A stretch of 64,000 nucleotides of DNA from Variovorax sp. PAMC26660. GTDB taxonomy: Bacteria > Pseudomonadota > Gammaproteobacteria > Burkholderiales > Burkholderiaceae_C. The translations under genes and the position numbers were made by a program. Positions 1 to 7,701 of the stretch are shown piece after piece. Location: assembly GCF_014302995.1 (NCBI RefSeq), contig NZ_CP060295.1:4889501-4953500 (forward strand). Direction: 5' to 3'. Numbering within the stretch: the first letter of the stretch is position 1; every line of letters starts with the position of its first letter. The notes under the pieces are model-generated. The model saw only the letters and a program-made list of their open reading frames with translations, was not told the DNA's origin and did no database searches.

Positions 1-48
1 TGGATTGAAGGTGTGGTCGGTCCATTCGATTTTGCTGTTGGCGCTCAT
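1..48 (-). CDS. Gp37/Gp68 (DUF5131) family phage protein, N-terminal fragment
   Basis: Only the first 16 codons are inside the window. They read MSANSKIEWTDHTFNP, which is the hallmark start of Gp37/Gp68 (DUF5131) phage proteins, where the next residues are usually W-x-G-C. The family has radical-SAM-like cysteine motifs downstream and no settled function. The ATG overlaps the stop of the preceding gene in an ATGA junction, so the two are translationally coupled in the leftward early operon. The fragment is short, but the motif is distinctive. Confidence 0.75.
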   Translation of the reverse strand, partial: MSANSKIEWTDHTFNP

Positions 49-239
49 GTGGCACCGCCTTTCGATTTGGGTTGCGGGTCAAGTTCGCCGAGCGCCCAGC
101 GGAGCGCGCCAAGTTCGGCCACGTCGTAGGTCAGGTTGCGCGAAGGGTTCTCGACGATCCGACGCTGGAGGTGCTCCGCGCGGCGGCGGAGCATCCCCAG
201 GCGCCGAGCGCGCTTGCTTTCTGGTGTGCGCTCGGCCAT
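45..239 (-). CDS. Small basic phage protein, unknown function
   Basis: This 64-residue ORF is rich in Arg and Lys at the N-terminus (AERTPESKRARRLGMLRRRAEH) and looks mostly helical. It sits 3 bp after the DUF2303 gene and overlaps the DUF5131 gene by 4 bp, so it belongs to the leftward operon. I do not recognise a family. The tight spacing and ATGA coupling are the main reasons to accept it as a gene. A nucleic-acid-binding role is only a guess from its charge. Confidence 0.55.
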   Translation of the reverse strand: MAERTPESKRARRLGMLRRRAEHLQRRIVENPSRNLTYDVAELGALRWALGELDPQPKSKGGAT

Positions 240-242
240 GGG

Positions 243-1058
243 TTACGGGCGGCCCGTCAGAACCGTGTAGCCGCTCTTGCCGGCGACGTCCGCGACGTAG
301 CCCTTGAAGGCGTCTTCGATGGCGCGCTCGGGGCGCTCCAGCTCGTACCAGAACTTCACAGAGCCGCTGTGCAGGCGGTACTTGAGGCGGGCGGTGAGCT
401 TGTAGCCGTCGCCGTTCTTGAAGATGCGCAGGCCCAGGGCGAAGGTCTTCGGGATCTTGAGTTCGCCACTGGCGCCGGCCGTGGCGTTCACCATTTCGTT
501 GTAGACCAGCTGGGTCTGGCCATCCTGCAGGCGCTTCGCCGACGCGAAGCTGATGTCGCTCTTCGCTTGCATGGTGGTGGCCACCGTCAGCAGGTTGGTG
601 GCATCTTCGCCCTGCAGATCAGGCTGGTTGTCTTCGATGAACGTAGCGAACTCGTCCTGCGGCATCGCCTTGCTGTTGGACGCCAGCCAGCGCTTTGCCT
701 CGGGCGTCAGCTCGGCCTCGAAGACTGCGCGGTGGTCGCGCCAGCCGGCGCCGTCCTTGGCGTCGTTGAAGACGGCCACGATCTTGCGAGTGTCGGTATC
801 GGCGTAGATGTAGCCGCTGGCCTGTGCACCCTGATCGGCGCAGTAGGCCAGCAGGCTGGCAACGTCGCCGAGCACCACTTCGCCGCGCTTGCGACTCGGC
901 GCCGGGCGCGTCTTCTCCACCATGTCGGTGAGGTCGACGTGGCGGAAGCTCTGCGGCACCACCGCGTGGTAGCTCTCGCCGATCTGCGTTGGAGCCATGC
1001 TCCCTGCAGTGAGGGCGGAGATGAATTGGGCGGTTTCGTTGTTGATTGCGTCGCTCAT
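243..1058 (-). CDS. DUF2303 family phage protein
   Basis: The 271-aa product matches the DUF2303 pattern as I know it: an N-terminal SDAINNETAQ segment, a central stretch around YIYADTDTRKIVAVFND, a conserved WRDHRAVF motif, and a C-terminal LTARLKYRLHSG region. DUF2303 genes commonly accompany RecT and YqaJ-type exonuclease genes in phage recombination operons, which is the context here. The molecular role is unknown. Its ATG overlaps the stop of the 1055-1414 gene by 4 bp, so the two are coupled. Length is normal for the family and I see no defect. Confidence 0.8.
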   Translation of the reverse strand: MSDAINNETAQFISALTAGSMAPTQIGESYHAVVPQSFRHVDLTDMVEKTRPAPSRKRGEVVLGDVASLLAYCADQGAQASGYIYADTDTRKIVAVFNDAKDGAGWRDHRAVFEAELTPEAKRWLASNSKAMPQDEFATFIEDNQPDLQGEDATNLLTVATTMQAKSDISFASAKRLQDGQTQLVYNEMVNATAGASGELKIPKTFALGLRIFKNGDGYKLTARLKYRLHSGSVKFWYELERPERAIEDAFKGYVADVAGKSGYTVLTGRP

Positions 1059-1414
1059 GATGCGTTGACTTCCTTGAGGCCAGTGGAGAGGGGAGGGTTG
1101 GAGGCGACGTCGCGCAGCTCGAGAGTCTGCTGACGTGGGTGGTTGCGGGAGGTCTCACCTTCGTCGGTGAGAAAGTAGAAGTCGGTCGGCTGCTCGGCCT
1201 TCGGCAGGTCCAGCTTTTGCTCGGCCGTGATGGTCACTTTGTCGACGTAACCCGTGGCGCCCTTGGTGGCGGGTGCCACCTTGAACTTCAGGGTCAGTGC
1301 GCCGGCTTTGCCGCTGTGCTGAACGGCGCGCAGCAGGTCGGCAAACGCTGCTGTGGCGGCGGCATGCGTGCTGCCGTCGTTCAGCTCTTGCAGTTGAAGG
1401 GAGAAAGCTCTCAT
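1055..1414 (-). CDS. Phage protein, DUF2303-associated, unknown function
   Basis: This 119-aa soluble protein has no membrane segment. Notable stretches are LTLKFKVAPATKGATGYVDK and QPTDFYFLTDEGE. Small proteins of this kind are often found directly upstream of DUF2303 genes in recombination operons, but I cannot name a function. It overlaps the DUF2303 start by 4 bp (ATGA) and follows the exonuclease gene after 36 bp. Its expression should track that of recT and the exonuclease. Confidence 0.65.
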   Translation of the reverse strand: MRAFSLQLQELNDGSTHAAATAAFADLLRAVQHSGKAGALTLKFKVAPATKGATGYVDKVTITAEQKLDLPKAEQPTDFYFLTDEGETSRNHPRQQTLELRDVASNPPLSTGLKEVNAS

Positions 1415-1450
1415 GGTTTCCTTGGTGGTTGAGGGAAAGAGGGGGCCGCG

Positions 1451-2281
1451 TCAGGCGGCCTGGGCGAAGCGGGCGTTGTTGGCGACGGACAGAGCGCGCA
1501 GGCGGCGCTCGTCGCGGTCGACCTGCTCCTTGAACTCAAGCAGGTCCTGCTCCATCGCGTTGATGTAGTCGTCGTCTCGGGCGACCTTCACGAGGTGCAG
1601 CGGGTAGTCGATCTTTTTCAGCTGCGGGCAATAGAAGCCGAGGTGCCACCACTTGCGGCCAGTGACCCACATGCAGCCCTGCACCTGGTCTTTGAAGTCG
1701 TCGGTGTTGCCATCGAGCAGCACGGCGCGCAGCCGCGCGGGCGACACCAAGCACTTGTATTCACTGCCGCCGTCGAGGTCGATCAGCCCGTCGGCGCTGG
1801 CGCCGAAACGCCAGTCGTCAGTGACCACAAAACCAGCTCGCTCGACGAACACACCTTCTTGAATCTGATGTTCGGCGCGCGCGGCGGGCTCCAGTTCGTG
1901 CCCACGCTGCATCTGCCAGGTCTCGAAGCCTTCGTCGAGTGGTTCGCCGCTGATGCGCTCGAAGGCGACGCGAAAGGAGTACTCCAACGCGGCGGTGCTG
2001 AATTCGCCCACGGACTGGCCGGCCAGCACCTTGAGCATCTTCTCGTTGAGCATCAGCTCGTCGGCCTTGGCCGCGGCGTTCTTGTAGCCGGCGAGCGTGG
2101 CGGCTGCGAGCGCGTCGCCGGCGGCTTCACCGCGATATGCGTCGGCAAACTTCTGCTGCATGTCCGGCAGGCCGCCGGTGCGGCTGCGCGCCACGCTGAA
2201 CATGCTGGCGGTGATGACACCGGCGCGGGCCTTGTGCCAGTCCTCGGAACCTTGCTCGCAGTTGATGATTTGAAAACTCAT
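1451..2281 (-). CDS. YqaJ-like phage exonuclease
   Basis: This 276-aa nuclease has the YqaJ/lambda-exonuclease PD-(D/E)xK arrangement: an RGHELEPAAR helix (residues 126-135), the catalytic Asp in GASADGLID (D164), and E-Y-K (E174, K176), followed by a conserved QVQGCMWVTG helix. Such enzymes resect double-stranded DNA 5' to 3' and hand single strands to an annealing protein. The recT gene lies immediately upstream with a 21-bp gap, so the pair forms a SynExo recombination module. An AAGGAG ribosome site precedes the ATG. All the catalytic positions I can recognise are intact. Confidence 0.88.
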   Translation of the reverse strand: MSFQIINCEQGSEDWHKARAGVITASMFSVARSRTGGLPDMQQKFADAYRGEAAGDALAAATLAGYKNAAAKADELMLNEKMLKVLAGQSVGEFSTAALEYSFRVAFERISGEPLDEGFETWQMQRGHELEPAARAEHQIQEGVFVERAGFVVTDDWRFGASADGLIDLDGGSEYKCLVSPARLRAVLLDGNTDDFKDQVQGCMWVTGRKWWHLGFYCPQLKKIDYPLHLVKVARDDDYINAMEQDLLEFKEQVDRDERRLRALSVANNARFAQAA

Positions 2282-2302
2282 GTTGTGCTCCTTTGGGGTA
2301 AA

Positions 2303-3514
2303 TCAGGCGGGTTGCTGCAGAAGCTCGGCTTGGCGCTCTTCGCAGAAGGCTTCGAGTTGCGCCACGGCGCCCTTGTCAGGCACGTGGCGGATGAGGTCGG
2401 CCGCGATCTGCAGCGCGTCGAGATCCGCTGCGTCGCGCAGGCGTTGCGCGATCCGCTCTGCGGTGAAGCTGGGCGTGCCGGTAGACGTTGGAACGGGCGC
2501 CGGCGCGCGCTTGCGCACTGGCCTTGCTTCCACGTCGGTGACGGCATCGGGTGTCGTTGCTGCCGGCGCAGGCGTTGGTGTCTGCGCTGCGGGCTCAGCA
2601 CCGCTAGGGACCGTGCGCTTCTCGTCGGCCTCGGCTGTGCGTTGGGCCAGATCCTCTATATCGCCACGCAGAGCGCTGCGCTCGGCCGGCTTCAGCGCCT
2701 TCCAGTAGGTCGAAAAGGCATCGCGCCCTTTGTCGGCGGCGGCGCGGGCTGCCAGGAGCAATTCGGAGGGTTCTTCGTCCTGCACAGGCTTGTTGCTCAG
2801 CGTGACGCCCTCGCCCGATGCGTTCAGGTGCTCCATGACTTTTCCCAAGCGCTCGCTGATAGGCCACGACTTGTAGGCACGCCGGATGACGGTCTTCTTG
2901 AACATCTCGCCTTCGTCGGTGTTCCAGGGCGTGCTCTTCGGCTTGGCTTCGTCGCGCGTTGCCCAATAGGCCTTCCAGCTATCGCTGCGTTCGCGCACTG
3001 CATGCACTTGCTCGGTGGTCATCCACTCGGTCACCCAATCACCGTGGACCGTCTTGGCGGAGACGTAGACGCCCACCAGCTCGCCGCGCACATCAGGTTT
3101 GGCGAACGGACTGAACTCGTGCAACGGCTGCTCGTCGAGGCCTTGCGGTACGAACCGGTCGTTGGCATGGACCAGCTCGGCCTTCGCCATGCGGATCGAA
3201 CCGCTCGACACCGCGACATGGAGCAGGCCGCGGTAGCTCACTAGCAGCTGAATCTTCTTGTCGCGCGGCGCGAGATAAGCCAGGGCCAGTGCGGGGTTCA
3301 ACGTGAGGCCCATGCCTGACACGTTGACCATGGCGTCATGCACGGCCTGTGGGTTCTGGCGGGCCAGATCGACGGAGTACTTGTTCCTGCAAATCTGCTG
3401 GATGGCGAACTCCGCTTCGGCGGCGAAGTTCATCGACTTGTCGACAAGCATCGACTCGAAGCGCGGGCGTGCGATGAGCACCAGCTCATCAACTGTGGCC
3501 AGGGCGGCTGCCAT
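2303..3514 (-). CDS. recT: RecT family single-strand annealing protein
   Basis: The 403-aa product carries the RecT core: QQICRNKYSVDLARQNP, VNVSGMGLTLNP, AYLAPRDKKIQLLVSYRG, and KKTVIRRAYKSWP near residue 210. RecT proteins anneal complementary single strands and work with a partner exonuclease, here the next gene. I place the start at the ATG at 3514 (MAAALATV), preceded by AAAGGAAA, rather than at an in-frame TTG 15 bp upstream. The C-terminal third is Pro/Ala-rich and probably flexible. The unusual length comes from that tail; the annealing core looks complete. Confidence 0.9.
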   Translation of the reverse strand: MAAALATVDELVLIARPRFESMLVDKSMNFAAEAEFAIQQICRNKYSVDLARQNPQAVHDAMVNVSGMGLTLNPALALAYLAPRDKKIQLLVSYRGLLHVAVSSGSIRMAKAELVHANDRFVPQGLDEQPLHEFSPFAKPDVRGELVGVYVSAKTVHGDWVTEWMTTEQVHAVRERSDSWKAYWATRDEAKPKSTPWNTDEGEMFKKTVIRRAYKSWPISERLGKVMEHLNASGEGVTLSNKPVQDEEPSELLLAARAAADKGRDAFSTYWKALKPAERSALRGDIEDLAQRTAEADEKRTVPSGAEPAAQTPTPAPAATTPDAVTDVEARPVRKRAPAPVPTSTGTPSFTAERIAQRLRDAADLDALQIAADLIRHVPDKGAVAQLEAFCEERQAELLQQPA

Positions 3515-3536
3515 TGGGTTTCCTTTCAATAGGGGG

Positions 3537-4544
3537 TTAGAACGGCAGGCCTTCGTCGGCCAACTGGGTGATGCGCCGGGCGGCTGCGGTCAGGTCCATG
3601 TCCTGCAGCCACTGGATGACGGTGGATTCGTGCACGCGGTAGTGCAGGGCGAGGGCGCCTATCAGGGCGTCGTCGCTGGGGCGTTGGGTGCGGACGCGCG
3701 TGTAGGTGCCGCGGGCGGCCGGGGCTGGCGCCGGCGCAGGGGACGAGAAGTCGGGCTCAGGATCTGGCTCCGGTGCTGGCGTGGCCACGGCCGGCGGCGG
3801 CGGAGCCGGTGGAGCGGGTGGCGGTGCTTCGGCCAGTGCCAGCGCATCGGCCTCGGCTGCCGCAGTCTCGTCTTCGAGCGCGGCGCCATGCAGTTCTCGC
3901 AGCTCCTGCAGCGCGGTCACAGCGGCGGCGGCGGCTTCGTCGAAGCGGTCGCCGAACCACTCGGCATCCACCACCAACGTGCTGATGGCCTGCTCCAGCG
4001 TGGCCGAGTCGCTTTCGACGTGCTGGCCTGACAGCTTGCGGATCTCGTCGATGCGCGCGGCAACGGCTTCGCGATGGGCAAGGGCAGTTTCACGCTGCTC
4101 AAGGGCGGCGCGGTCGGCCGCGAGTTGATCGTCGCGGGCCTTCTGCTCGGCGGCGGTGCGCTCCTGCACCTCGGCCGCTTCGCGCATGTTCACCAGCTTG
4201 GCGCGCGTGGCAAGCTTCAACGCGAGCACTTCGCCAGTGCGGTCGCCATAGTCCTCTTCCGTGACCTCCGAATCGTCGATCCACTGGATGGTGTCGGCGA
4301 TGAACGAAGCCGGCTGGTTGATGCAGACCTCGATGCGCGAGCGGATCTCTTCGACGGCTTCGTCGATCAGCGCTTTGCGGGCAGCTTCCTCGCGCGCCGC
4401 CTTCGCCTTCTCGTCGGCACGGCGCTTCTCGTCAGCTTTGATGAGTTCGTCGGAGACCTTCTCGATGGCCTTGATCTCCGCGATCAGGGGAGCTTCGGCA
4501 TCGATCACCTTCTTGCCGAAGTCGATGGCAGGGCGGCGCAGCAT
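3537..4544 (-). CDS. Coiled-coil phage protein, possibly N-terminally truncated
   Basis: This 335-aa protein has a charged coiled-coil N-terminal half (KADEKRRADEKAKAAREEAA and a second Glu/Arg-rich helix near 130-165). A Pro/Ala-rich linker follows (about 235-275), then a small C-terminal domain (DDALIGALALHYRVHESTV) that resembles a helix-turn-helix. It lies upstream of recT in the same operon. Only 20 bp separate its ATG from the divergent gene at 4565, and the frame stays open further upstream. The start, and any promoter, are therefore doubtful and the N-terminus may have been lost. Function unknown. Confidence 0.6.
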   Translation of the reverse strand: MLRRPAIDFGKKVIDAEAPLIAEIKAIEKVSDELIKADEKRRADEKAKAAREEAARKALIDEAVEEIRSRIEVCINQPASFIADTIQWIDDSEVTEEDYGDRTGEVLALKLATRAKLVNMREAAEVQERTAAEQKARDDQLAADRAALEQRETALAHREAVAARIDEIRKLSGQHVESDSATLEQAISTLVVDAEWFGDRFDEAAAAAVTALQELRELHGAALEDETAAAEADALALAEAPPPAPPAPPPPAVATPAPEPDPEPDFSSPAPAPAPAARGTYTRVRTQRPSDDALIGALALHYRVHESTVIQWLQDMDLTAAARRITQLADEGLPF

Positions 4545-4564
4545 CAGGCAGTGCGCAGCGACGG

Positions 4565-4897
4565 ATGGCTGTCGCCAACCCGCTCGACGAGCAAGGCCGC
4601 GCGATGTTCTTCCCCGGCGCCCGCGCGCCGGACCCGTCTGCGCACCGCGAAGCGATGTTCCAGCACTACGTGCGCATCGCCGCCATCAATGTTGGCTACG
4701 CCCGCTGGGCCGCCGGCGAACTGGCGAAGAGCTGCCCCGACTGGCATGGCGATGTGCTCGACCGCCTCGATGCCGACTTGGCCGTGCGCGGCATCAAGCA
4801 CCCGCCGCCGTTCCGTGAACCCGAATGCAAGGTGCCCGCGCTCCAGAAGGGGCGCAGGGGCCTCCCCAAACGCAAGTATTTCCACGACACCCCATGA
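4565..4897 (+). CDS. Phage protein, unknown function
   Basis: This 110-aa soluble protein starts MAVANPLDEQGRAMF and ends in a basic tail (LQKGRRGLPKRKYFHDTP). It opens a tightly packed rightward block in which each stop overlaps the next start (ATGA at 4894-4897). That layout resembles the nin region of lambdoid phages. I cannot assign a family. The coupling to the next gene and the coding bias support it as real. Confidence 0.6.
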   Translation: MAVANPLDEQGRAMFFPGARAPDPSAHREAMFQHYVRIAAINVGYARWAAGELAKSCPDWHGDVLDRLDADLAVRGIKHPPPFREPECKVPALQKGRRGLPKRKYFHDTP

Positions 4898-5253
4898 CCC
4901 TTCACATTTCCGTCCCGCTCCGTCTCGGCCGCGGGCTCAATGATCGCGAGCACCACATGGCCCGGCACCGCCGCGTGCAGTCCGAGCGCGGTGCCGTGCA
5001 ATGGCAACTCAACGGTAAGAAGCCGCCCGCCGGCGCGGTGCGCGTGCTGCTGGTGCGCGTGTCCGTGCCGTCGGCAACCCGCTGGATCCAGTTGGACGGC
5101 GACAACCTGCAGGGCAGCATGAAGGCTGTGCGCGACCAGGTTGCGGCGTGGCTGGGCCGCGACGATGCTGACGGCGGCACGATTCAATGGGAGTACGGGC
5201 AACGGCGCGGCACCGACTGGGCGTGCGAGATCCACGTGGTGCCGACACCATGA
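4894..5253 (+). CDS. RusA-like phage protein (putative junction resolvase)
   Basis: The 119-aa product has an arrangement like RusA Holliday-junction endonucleases: a DGDNLQGSMKAVRD motif followed by LGRDDADGGTIQWEYGQ. In RusA the acidic residues of the D-x-DN and DD motifs bind metal. The fold assignment is inferred from motif order only, and the protein is somewhat divergent. A junction resolvase fits the recombination genes nearby and the nin-like position. The start at 4894 overlaps the previous stop (ATGA); a longer in-frame start at 4825 would overlap the upstream gene and is rejected. Confidence 0.55.
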   Translation: MTLHISVPLRLGRGLNDREHHMARHRRVQSERGAVQWQLNGKKPPAGAVRVLLVRVSVPSATRWIQLDGDNLQGSMKAVRDQVAAWLGRDDADGGTIQWEYGQRRGTDWACEIHVVPTP

Positions 5254-5726
5254 GCAGCGTCGTTCTCTACCGAGCCGAAGACGGCAAGCTCGCGGGCATG
5301 GGCGACAGGGGCCAACGCCAGTTCTCGAAGTTCAAGCGCGCCATCGAGGCCCTGCCCGTCGGCGCCACGCTGCAGTTCGACTACCGGTTGCCGCGCAGCC
5401 CGAAGCACCACCGTCTGTTCTTCGCCAAGCTGCGCGAACTGCACGCACGCCAGGAGACCTTCGACACCGAAGACGACCTGCGCATGTGGCTGCTGGTGGG
5501 CGCGGGCTACTGCCACTTCATCCCCGGTACTGACGGGCAACTGGTGGCCGTGCCGCAGTCGATGGACTGGGTGACGCTGGAAGAGGCGGACTTCCTCGAA
5601 GTGCACCGCCGCGTCGACGCCTTTATGTGGGAGCCGCGGGCCCGCCGCGTGCTGTGGCCGCACCTGGGCGACGAGCGTAGCTATTGGGCGGTGGACTGCT
5701 GGCGGCTGGAGTTCGAGAAGCGATGA
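5250..5726 (+). CDS. DUF1367-like phage protein
   Basis: This 158-aa protein begins MSSVVLYRAEDGKL. Its central pattern (RSPKHHRLFFAKLRELHARQ, then a helix with MWLLVGAGYCHFIPG) is like that of DUF1367 phage proteins, which usually sit in nin-type regions. No catalytic function is established for the family. The start at 5250 overlaps the previous stop by 4 bp; an upstream in-frame codon at 5187 would run into the preceding gene. It overlaps the next gene the same way. Confidence 0.6.
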   Translation: MSSVVLYRAEDGKLAGMGDRGQRQFSKFKRAIEALPVGATLQFDYRLPRSPKHHRLFFAKLRELHARQETFDTEDDLRMWLLVGAGYCHFIPGTDGQLVAVPQSMDWVTLEEADFLEVHRRVDAFMWEPRARRVLWPHLGDERSYWAVDCWRLEFEKR

Positions 5727-6313
5727 ACGGCGGCCTGTTCGCGTTCTCCACCGGCCAGTTGCTGGCCGAGATCAAGCGGCGCGCCGACGAGGAAGAGCTG
5801 GGCCGCAGCATCGAACACTATTGCGACGGCTGCGAGCACTGGCGATTCAGCATGCGCGACGATGACCCGGAGTCCAACTGCACGAAGGGCCACGCGATGC
5901 AGTTCCGCATGCCCCTGGACTACCCCGATGGGGAGGCGTGGGGCTTCTACCGCATCGGCTGTCCCGACTGGGCTGTGCGGCCGGGCGATGCGCCGGGCCC
6001 GAACCTGAACCCCACGCCGGCGCCGGCCGCGCAATCGCAGGTACGGCGCCGCACCACGCGCCAGCCTGCCCACCATGCCGACGCCACCACCACGCAAGCG
6101 CCGCCGGGAGCCGCCCCGATGCTTCACCCCATGCACAAGCGCCCCAGGCCTGGCCAGCGCTTCGCGGTCCACACTCGGGCCGGCCTGATCCGGCACGCAT
6201 GCCGCGCCACGCGCATCGTGGTCGACGACCGCGACGGCATCGTGATCTACCACGGGAAGTACGCCATCGACGAGAGCGACGCGATCGGCTGGTGGCCGGA
6301 GGCGCGCGCGTGA
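5723..6313 (+). CDS. Phage protein with cysteine cluster, unknown function
   Basis: The 196-aa product begins MNGGLFAFSTGQLLAEIK. Near residues 35-60 it has several cysteines (HYCDGCEHW, SNCTKGHA) that could bind a metal. The middle is rich in Pro, Ala and Thr. The C-terminal part (VHTRAGLIRHACRATRIVV..YHGKYAIDESDA) looks like a small beta-rich domain. I recognise no family. It overlaps both neighbours by a few bases, so it belongs to the same rightward transcript. Confidence 0.5.
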   Translation: MNGGLFAFSTGQLLAEIKRRADEEELGRSIEHYCDGCEHWRFSMRDDDPESNCTKGHAMQFRMPLDYPDGEAWGFYRIGCPDWAVRPGDAPGPNLNPTPAPAAQSQVRRRTTRQPAHHADATTTQAPPGAAPMLHPMHKRPRPGQRFAVHTRAGLIRHACRATRIVVDDRDGIVIYHGKYAIDESDAIGWWPEARA

Positions 6314-6804
6314 TGCGGCGCACTCCGATGAAGCGAGCCGCGTGGCCACGCCGCGGTCAGCCGGAGCCTGGCACGCCGCCCGAGCGCGTCAAGCCCGTGG
6401 CCAAGCCGCTGGAGCGGCCCGTGCGATACGCCGCGCCGGCGAACGAGCCGGTGTTCGCGCAGCCGAAGGAGGCCGTGATCGAGCACGAGGGCTACAAACG
6501 CCTCGTGCGCCTGCTGCCGTGCGCGCATTGCGGCATCGAGGGCTACACCCAGTTCTGCCACTCGGACGAAGGGAAGGGCATGGGAATCAAGACCGATTCC
6601 CGCCGCGGCTGGCCGGGTTGCGGTCCACATGGGAACAGCGCTGGCTGCCACCACCTGGTTGGCAGCACGGGCACGCTGACGCGGGAGGACCGCAGGGAGC
6701 TGGAGAGCCGCTACGCCGCGCAGACCCGCGCCAAGATCATTGCCGCCGGCGACTGGCCGGCAGGGTTGCCGCTGCTGGACAATGTAGCAACAGGAGAGCA
6801 TTGA
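6313..6804 (+). CDS. YbcO/DUF1364-like zinc-binding protein, putative nuclease
   Basis: This 163-aa protein has a basic Pro-rich start (MRRTPMKRAAWPRRGQP) and then a compact metal-binding region: a CAHCG knuckle, QFCHSDEGKGMGIKTD, a further cysteine in GWPGC, and GCHHLVG. The spacing resembles YbcO/DUF1364 and other HNH-like phage nucleases of nin regions. Nuclease activity is an inference from the motifs. The start is the ATG at 6313, overlapping the previous stop (TGATG). The gene ends two bases before the next ATG. Confidence 0.6.
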   Translation: MRRTPMKRAAWPRRGQPEPGTPPERVKPVAKPLERPVRYAAPANEPVFAQPKEAVIEHEGYKRLVRLLPCAHCGIEGYTQFCHSDEGKGMGIKTDSRRGWPGCGPHGNSAGCHHLVGSTGTLTREDRRELESRYAAQTRAKIIAAGDWPAGLPLLDNVATGEH

Positions 6805-6806
6805 AC

Positions 6807-7394
6807 ATGGTCGAGACCGCAATCACCCTCATCATTTTGAACGCCGTCGGGATGGCATATCTGGTGCTCCGCAGCTTCGGCATTGGCTACGGCACGAAGA
6901 AGGGCAACAACGCTGCCGACATTGAGGATCTGCCGAGGCTTACGCAAATCGTAGAGGAGATAAAGCAGCAGAACGCCATGCTGCTGGAGAGCCTGAAGTC
7001 ACAGAATCAGCTTCGAGTTGCAGCGATCGACAAGCGGCTGCAAGCACATCAGGAGGCCTTTCGCCATTGGTCAAGGTTGCTTACCGTCGTGTTTGATCAA
7101 GAAGCAATGAAGCAACTCGTCACTGAATGCTGGGAATGGTGGCTTAGCAACTGCCTCTATCTCGAGCCCTCGGCCCGCGAGGCGTTCCGAATTGCGATGG
7201 CGACTGCGCCAGACCACGCGATGATCGTGGATGCCAATCGAGGAACCGGAAATGCGAAACCTGTGCAAGACAGTTGGGCGAACATTTTTGGGGCTGGCGA
7301 CATCATCGTGAAGGCGGTCGCGCTGCCCGGCCTCACTGTTGGCGAAGGCGAGCAACTCAAGATGTCCACCGAACAGCCCTTGCCACTGCAGTGA
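6807..7394 (+). CDS. Membrane-anchored coiled-coil protein, accessory gene
   Basis: The 195-aa protein has one N-terminal membrane segment (residues 2-22, AITLIILNAVGMAYLVLRSF). A helical, probably coiled-coil region follows (EEIKQQNAMLLESLKSQNQL), then a soluble C-terminal domain. Base composition is clearly less GC-rich than in the flanking phage genes, and the gene sits in the nin-like block. Both suggest a recently acquired accessory gene (moron). No family is recognised. A role in excluding other phages is possible but unproven. Confidence 0.55.
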   Translation: MVETAITLIILNAVGMAYLVLRSFGIGYGTKKGNNAADIEDLPRLTQIVEEIKQQNAMLLESLKSQNQLRVAAIDKRLQAHQEAFRHWSRLLTVVFDQEAMKQLVTECWEWWLSNCLYLEPSAREAFRIAMATAPDHAMIVDANRGTGNAKPVQDSWANIFGAGDIIVKAVALPGLTVGEGEQLKMSTEQPLPLQ

Positions 7395-7404
7395 AATCCA
7401 CCGT

Positions 7405-7701
7405 ATGAAAACCGCGCAACTCGTGGGCGAAGCGCTCGAATTGTGGGTGGCCAAGGCCCTGGGCGAGGAACCCGACACGGCCTACACGACAGCATGGCCA
7501 GGCTTCGCCCGCCTGCTCGAGCGCGAGGCCATCCACGTCGCGCCGATGGTCGGCAAGAACTACCAGTGGTGCGCTATCGTCGTAGGGTGACCCGGTGGGC
7601 GGCTGCCGGAGTCACGCGGGACATGGAAGGAAGGCGCCTCCCCGCGTATCGCCGTGGCCAGGGCGGTAGTCGCCGCCAGATTCGGAGAAGAAATTGATTG
7701 A
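7405..7701 (+). pseudogene. NinX-like (DUF2591) gene interrupted by an in-frame TGA
   Basis: The first 61 codons (MKTAQLVGEALELWVAKALG) look like the start of NinX/DUF2591 phage proteins. They stop at a TGA at 7588-7590. In the same frame the sequence continues to 7701 and encodes WKEGASPRIAVARAVVAARF followed by GEEID, which is the expected NinX C-terminus. No frame change is needed, so a single nonsense codon splits the gene. A sequencing error, a recent mutation or stop readthrough could explain it. The downstream half has no good start of its own. It overlaps the next gene's TTG start. Confidence 0.7.
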
